A DNA stretch of 9,993 nt from CANLBN01 sp034111645 (lineage in GTDB: Bacteria > Pseudomonadota > Gammaproteobacteria > Pseudomonadales > Cellvibrionaceae). Below, piece by piece: positions 7,243 to 9,993 of this stretch. Position numbers and translations under genes: made by a program. The stretch covers positions 1 to 9,993 of the forward strand of contig JAWUWW010000069.1 of assembly GCA_034111645.1 (NCBI GenBank). Reading direction: 5' to 3'. Each line of letters starts with the position of its first letter. The stretch's first letter is position 1. The notes under the pieces were generated by a model. That model ran no database searches, was not told the DNA's origin, and saw nothing but the letters and a program-made list of their open reading frames with translations.

Positions 7243-7704
7243 TTAGTAATTATTCCTTTTGAACTCCTGATAATAGGACTCAACATGTTTGGCTATACCT
7301 TCCGCAGAAGGTCCTATTTTAAACTTCAAATTAATATGAGTGGTATTGTGGGAACTCTCATCCCCTTCAGGCAACTTATTCCCAGGAACCATAGGAGATA
7401 CATCCACCTCCACCTGCTGGCTTTTTGGGTTCCAAGACGTATTCACCACCATCTTAATTTCTACTTCTTCAAGCTCTAACGAACTATGATTCACAAGGGT
7501 AATGATAGGTACATCAATTTTTTCATCAGTGTGCGGTAAAGGAAAAGAAATACATCTAGGTGTCAATACGACGGTAGACGAATCCCTATGTTCTTCAGTG
7601 AAATATTCGGCATATTTTACTAGAGAAAACTTATTAATCAAATATTGCGCCTCCCTAACAGATACACCTAAGGATTTAATTAGCTCCTCAATACTTGTGC
7701 TCAT
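7243..7704 (-). CDS. Second, short DUF2589-type protein (153 aa)
   Basis: The protein has an N-terminal helical part (IEELIKSLGVSVREAQYLINKF, then YAEYFTEE) and a predicted beta-rich part. Its core DVPIITLVNHSSLELEEVEIKM (64-85) aligns with NAPMLSLVPLPAFTMDEVVVDF of the 286-aa protein. INLKFKIGPSAEGIAKHVESY (124-144) aligns with YTVKARAVQQPAADGMSKLTDL. I therefore read it as a shorter relative lacking the Gly-rich and Ser/Thr-rich segments of its partner. There is no signal peptide, so it is probably cytosolic. Its ATG overlaps the stop of the upstream gene (ATGA), and GGAGGAGG (7720-7713) sits 8 nt before the start, so the two are translationally coupled. Molecular function is unknown; a structural or complex partner of the 286-aa protein is likely. 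The stop is 65 bp before the NACHT GTG. Confidence 0.82.
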   Translation of the reverse strand: MSTSIEELIKSLGVSVREAQYLINKFSLVKYAEYFTEEHRDSSTVVLTPRCISFPLPHTDEKIDVPIITLVNHSSLELEEVEIKMVVNTSWNPKSQQVEVDVSPMVPGNKLPEGDESSHNTTHINLKFKIGPSAEGIAKHVESYYQEFKRNNY

Positions 7705-8261
7705 AGCCTTGACCTCCTCCCGCTACGATCTCTAGTCGTACCACTATTTCTGTTATCTATATCCTCCCTGGAACCACGGTTCCATTTCGGTTTCTTTTTC
7801 TTTGTTGTCTCCTGGTCCTCTACATGATTCGTATTGAATGTAAATATCATACCTTTTTCAACCCTGTATAATTTCTGCAGCTTCTTCTTATCAAACCCCA
7901 CTCTAACTATGTGGTGCTTCTCCTCTTTATACACCCAAACAGCATAACGATCCTCTCCCATCACCTCTCCAGAATCAGTCATAAATGTCTTCACGCCAAC
8001 TAGAGCTCTCCATTCCGCATTGTCATTCTCTTTTGGGGCGCCATCTTCCATTTTTTCTACATTTTCGCCCTCTTCCTCTGAGGCAACCAAACTGCCAAAA
8101 GTCTGCACATCACCCTTAACAGCCAGTTTTGTATTATCTCCTGCTACGTCATCATTTTCCTGCACATCATCTTGACCAGCATTCTTTTTTTCCTTTTCTT
8201 CTGTCGAGCTACCTTCTCCAGACATCAATGTACCTTGTTCGTAACTTGTCCCTTCCTTCAT
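7701..8261 (-). CDS. Hypothetical 186-aa protein, acidic N-terminus and basic C-terminus
   Basis: The family is not recognised. Residues 1-85 are low-complexity and strongly acidic (for example STEEKEKKNAGQDD and SEEEGENVEKMEDG). Residues 86-146 look like a small beta-rich fold (WRALVGVKTFMTDSGEVM, then YAVWVYKEEKHHIVRVGF and GMIFTFNTNH). Residues 150-186 are Lys/Arg-rich and probably disordered. The opposite charges could allow self-association or nucleic-acid or partner binding, but this is inference. The gene lies between the two DUF2589-type genes and overlaps the downstream one by 4 nt (ATGA), so it belongs to the same unit. The start is uncertain: the ATG at 8261 has only a weak GAAGTG upstream, while Met13 (8225) has AAGG 7 nt before it. 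Confidence 0.75.
   Translation of the reverse strand: MKEGTSYEQGTLMSGEGSSTEEKEKKNAGQDDVQENDDVAGDNTKLAVKGDVQTFGSLVASEEEGENVEKMEDGAPKENDNAEWRALVGVKTFMTDSGEVMGEDRYAVWVYKEEKHHIVRVGFDKKKLQKLYRVEKGMIFTFNTNHVEDQETTKKKKPKWNRGSREDIDNRNSGTTRDRSGRRSRL
7713..7720 (-). promoter_or_regulatory. Shine-Dalgarno of the 153-aa gene, inside the upstream coding end
   Basis: GGAGGAGG is embedded in the last Arg/Ser codons of the 186-aa gene, 8 nt before the overlapping ATG. It fixes the start and implies coupled translation. Confidence 0.75.
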
Positions 8262-8285
8262 ATCAACACTTCATACAAAATATTA

Positions 8286-8316
8286 GAGCCAGGCACTCAC
8301 CGAGAGAATCTGGCTC
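8286..8316 (-). terminator. Intercistronic hairpin (possible attenuator or mRNA-stabilising stem)
   Basis: GAGCCAG at 8286-8292 is complementary to CTGGCTC at 8310-8316, giving a perfect 7-bp stem and a 17-nt loop with a possible 3-bp inner CTC/GAG stem. It lies in the 82-bp gap after the 286-aa gene. On the minus strand it is followed by TAATATTTTG, not a true U-run, so it is at best a partial terminator. A role in giving the first gene more transcript than the rest is inference. Confidence 0.4.
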
Positions 8317-8343
8317 CATAAATTCAAGTTCCCTTTCAATCAA

Positions 8344-9204
8344 TTATGTATCAAGACTCTTAGCATCTTTCATATATTGATTGTCAGTATTAATAGGTTC
8401 AATCATCGCGCTGAACAGATCCGTCAATTTCGACATACCATCAGCTGCTGGCTGTTGTACAGCCCTTGCTTTAACAGTATATTTCGCAGAAACGTCCGTT
8501 CTTCTGATGTTCTCTCTGTGAGCTGTAACCTTACCTTTAATGATAGTGCTATGCTGCCAGCTAGTATCAGTCGTACTACTGTTTCCATTAAGACCAACAA
8601 GATTTTCCCAAAAGTTAGGTTGACTTTCTGCATGTTTTGTACCCTGATTTGAATCAGATGTTGCAGTAGTCGTGGACGTATCATAAGTGTTGCTCGTGCT
8701 CAACTGATCTGACACATCCATGGTAAAGTCTACCACAACTTCATCCATAGTAAATGCAGGTAATGGTACCAATGATAGCATCGGTGCATTAATTTCAGTA
8801 CTCACATTGGTAATTGTACCATCGGGATTAACCTGAGGACGATCCAACTTGAACTTCAGGACTTTCGTCTTCTGCGCTTTTTGACCAAATAACTGACCAA
8901 CACCGGTGCCAATCGCTTTACCAGCTGCGCCGCCAACAGGTCCAGCTTCAGCTGTACCCACGGCTTCACCAATTACTCCGCCTATTCCACCAAGAATACT
9001 ACCTGTATGATCCGTGTCGTAAGCCAACTTCATGATAAAGTTTAGATATTTATTACATAGCTCCTCCTGCCCTTCAGCAGCAGCCATAATGGGCGCCATA
9101 ATCAGACTTCCTATAGGGAGAGCACCCAACTGTTGATTAACAAATCCTCTACCACTCCCGGCATGTTGCGCCTGCTCCTGGGCGCTTTGATCTTCTTCTG
9201 CCAT
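8344..9204 (-). CDS. DUF2589-like protein (286 aa)
   Basis: Overall layout and motifs match my knowledge of DUF2589 proteins. There is an N-terminal helical segment (LGALPIGSLIMAPIMAAAEG, 26-45), then a beta-rich domain with APMLSLVPLPAFTMDEVVVDF (140-160), ending in YTVKARAVQQPAADGMSKL (242-260). Two segments look like insertions: a Gly/Ala-rich stretch with glycine-zipper spacing (68-107, GGIGGVIGEAVG and following) and a Ser/Thr-rich stretch (169-220) before the last strands. There is no signal peptide. The Gly/Ala segment could associate with membranes but lacks a long hydrophobic core. The biochemical role of DUF2589 is not known to me. It is the first gene behind the predicted promoter, with GAGG 8 nt before the ATG, and it shares a domain with the 153-aa gene two places downstream. 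Its Gly/Ala-coding stretch is richer in G+C (33 of 60 at 8881-8940) than the NACHT gene. Confidence 0.82.
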   Translation of the reverse strand: MAEEDQSAQEQAQHAGSGRGFVNQQLGALPIGSLIMAPIMAAAEGQEELCNKYLNFIMKLAYDTDHTGSILGGIGGVIGEAVGTAEAGPVGGAAGKAIGTGVGQLFGQKAQKTKVLKFKLDRPQVNPDGTITNVSTEINAPMLSLVPLPAFTMDEVVVDFTMDVSDQLSTSNTYDTSTTTATSDSNQGTKHAESQPNFWENLVGLNGNSSTTDTSWQHSTIIKGKVTAHRENIRRTDVSAKYTVKARAVQQPAADGMSKLTDLFSAMIEPINTDNQYMKDAKSLDT

Positions 9205-9288
9205 ACAATAACCTCATATATTTAAATTCGACAAACAGGCACAAGTCATACCCCACTAACGTGAGACCCTATGCCTACACTTAAAAAG

Positions 9289-9317
9289 AATAAACATAGA
9301 TCTACATGCTCTGTCAA
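9289..9317 (-). promoter_or_regulatory. Predicted sigma70 promoter of the DUF2589-NACHT operon
   Basis: On the minus strand a perfect TTGACA (9317-9312) is followed after 17 nt by TTTATT (9294-9289), a 4/6 match to TATAAT. Transcription would start near 9282, leaving a leader of about 78 nt before the 286-aa gene. No other equally good promoter is visible before the later genes, which supports one main transcript. Confidence 0.5.
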
Positions 9318-9752
9318 TAAATAACTTATAGTTGAAATATAATTTTTAGTCCTGTTGCAAACTAGTCAATGAAAAATCTAAACTGCAAGAGATCAGCATA
9401 TTTCGTGTTATTATTGATCATTATAGAAACAAACCTGATTCCTAAAAAATCTCGAACTAATTTCCTATTTGCCACAGGCCCAGAATACTGAATTAAGTAG
9501 CTGGGAGCATTTAAATGCATATAAACATATAATATCTCACTCAAGGCTTCTGTTACTGATATTAGAGCAAGGAATAGAAGTAAATCAGCATATTTCAATT
9601 GATTTAGTTCTAATATTGAGAAACAAACTCTCCTATCTCAACAACATTTTTAATACAATTGTCCTGGTAATAATTTATCAACTTATAATTGACTACATGA
9701 AATTGCTGATTTACTATCTACTCTAGTAATACAAATTTATGCCCTAGTTTAG

Positions 9753-9836
9753 GATTGATGTAGTCTTCCAACAAAAAACAGGATCTAAAATGTGATTGTT
9801 TTAGAATGCTAGGGGGTCAGGAGATTGATTGTAGTC
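9753..9836. repeat. Direct repeat pair GATTGAT(T)GTAGTC upstream of the divergent gene
   Basis: Copies at 9753-9765 and 9823-9836 differ by one inserted T and lie 70 bp apart. The second is about 60 bp before the plus-strand start codon, a position where regulator sites occur. It may be chance in AT-rich DNA. Confidence 0.35.
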
Positions 9837-9859
9837 AAAAGATTTGAGAATAGTGAGAA

Positions 9860-9865
9860 TATAAT
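9860..9865 (+). promoter_or_regulatory. Possible -10 box of the divergent plus-strand gene
   Basis: A perfect TATAAT lies 31 nt before the ATG at 9897. No good -35 box is seen at 16-18 nt spacing, so the promoter is weak, needs an activator, or is spurious. A palindrome taacatgtta (9865-9874) overlaps it. Confidence 0.35.
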
Positions 9866-9896
9866 AACATGTTACAAATTTGGTTGTAAGCAACGT

Positions 9897-9993
9897 ATGA
9901 CTAAAATTCCGATATTAAGTAGGGTAATTTCTGTATTACTTATAGTGCTTGCCGTAACATGTTCTTTTGTAGAATGTATTGCAGCTTCTACCA
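9897..9993 (+). CDS. N-terminus of a secreted or membrane protein (partial)
   Basis: The frame is open from the ATG at 9897 to the window end: 32 codons plus one base. They encode MTKIPILSRVISVLLIVLAV and then TCSFVECIAAST. This reads as a type I signal peptide: short basic n-region, hydrophobic core (about residues 10-25), and a small-residue cleavage site near CIAA-ST. It does not fit a lipobox well. The mature part is off the window, so no family can be named; small leaders like this are found on pilins and periplasmic proteins. No strong Shine-Dalgarno is visible, only TAAG about 9 nt upstream. It is transcribed away from the NACHT operon. Confidence 0.55.
   Translation, partial: MTKIPILSRVISVLLIVLAVTCSFVECIAAST

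Larger units (their letters stand above)
9205..9896. other. Intergenic region between the operon and the divergent gene
   Basis: About 690 AT-rich bases with no convincing gene. From the left it holds the operon leader and promoter (to 9317), then an imperfect inverted pair cctgttgcaaa (9351-9361) and tttgccacagg (9468-9478) that resembles worn IS ends. A 13-bp direct repeat atcagcatatttc occurs at 9392-9404 and 9584-9596. A near-repeat pair GATTGATGTAGTC / GATTGATTGTAGTC lies at 9753-9765 and 9823-9836. Short open frames at 9362-9598 (minus) and 9469-9726 (plus) overlap each other and lack family features; decayed mobile DNA is the likeliest origin. Confidence 0.5.

Noticed and set aside
8377..8684. 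Alternative open frames on both strands within the 286-aa DUF2589-like gene
   Set aside because: They overlap the conserved DUF2589-like blocks in other frames and have no recognisable features.
9362..9726. Two overlapping small frames (78 codons minus, 85 codons plus)
   Set aside because: They overlap on opposite strands, lack good ribosome sites and show only AT-rich hydrophobic composition. They are more likely decayed DNA.
9865..9963. Two AACATGTT palindromes 90 bp apart
   Set aside because: They are eight bases each, one lying inside the signal-peptide codons. This is easily chance in AT-rich sequence.

Overview
The window is low in G+C and gene-dense on one strand. It looks like an accessory region of a host-associated bacterium. 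An alphaproteobacterial, Rickettsiales-type endosymbiont is my best guess, from the low G+C, the insertion sequences (IS) and the large repeat-rich eukaryote-like protein; there is no rRNA or housekeeping gene to confirm it. Apart from one partial gene at the right edge, every gene I accept is read on the minus strand, so gene order runs right to left.

Left edge (1-1053): the C-terminal part of a broken IS4-type transposase carries the family's Y-(2)-R-(3)-E-(6)-K signature. It is cut off by a complete IS6-family element (219-1053, 835 bp) with perfect 18-bp ends, an intact DDE transposase and its own promoter. The element has no target duplication, and the other half of the broken gene is not on its far side, so this is probably a deletion or rearrangement junction.

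Centre and right (1089-9204): five minus-strand genes form a probable transcription unit. First is a 286-aa DUF2589-like protein behind a TTGACA promoter. Next is a 186-aa protein with an acidic N-terminus and a basic C-terminus. It overlaps by ATGA a 153-aa protein that looks like a second, shorter DUF2589-type protein. Then comes a giant 1768-aa STAND-type NTPase (NACHT-like P-loop module followed by HEAT-like helical repeats), behind a near-perfect Shine-Dalgarno. Last is a 230-aa Arg-rich, probably disordered protein of unknown function, clearly richer in G+C than the NACHT gene.

The NACHT protein has seven copies of a repeat with a period of up to 64 aa, near-identical even in DNA over part of its length, then a 77-aa tandem duplication and a Pro/Met-rich tail. 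It has no room for an N-terminal effector domain. My working hypothesis is that the operon is an uncharacterised NLR-like conflict or host-interaction system: the NACHT-HEAT protein would sense and switch, and the DUF2589-type proteins and the small charged proteins would be partners. This is inference from architecture and gene order.

Right edge (9205-9993): about 690 bp holds the operon promoter, several short repeats and no convincing gene. A divergent plus-strand gene then begins with a signal peptide and runs off the window.
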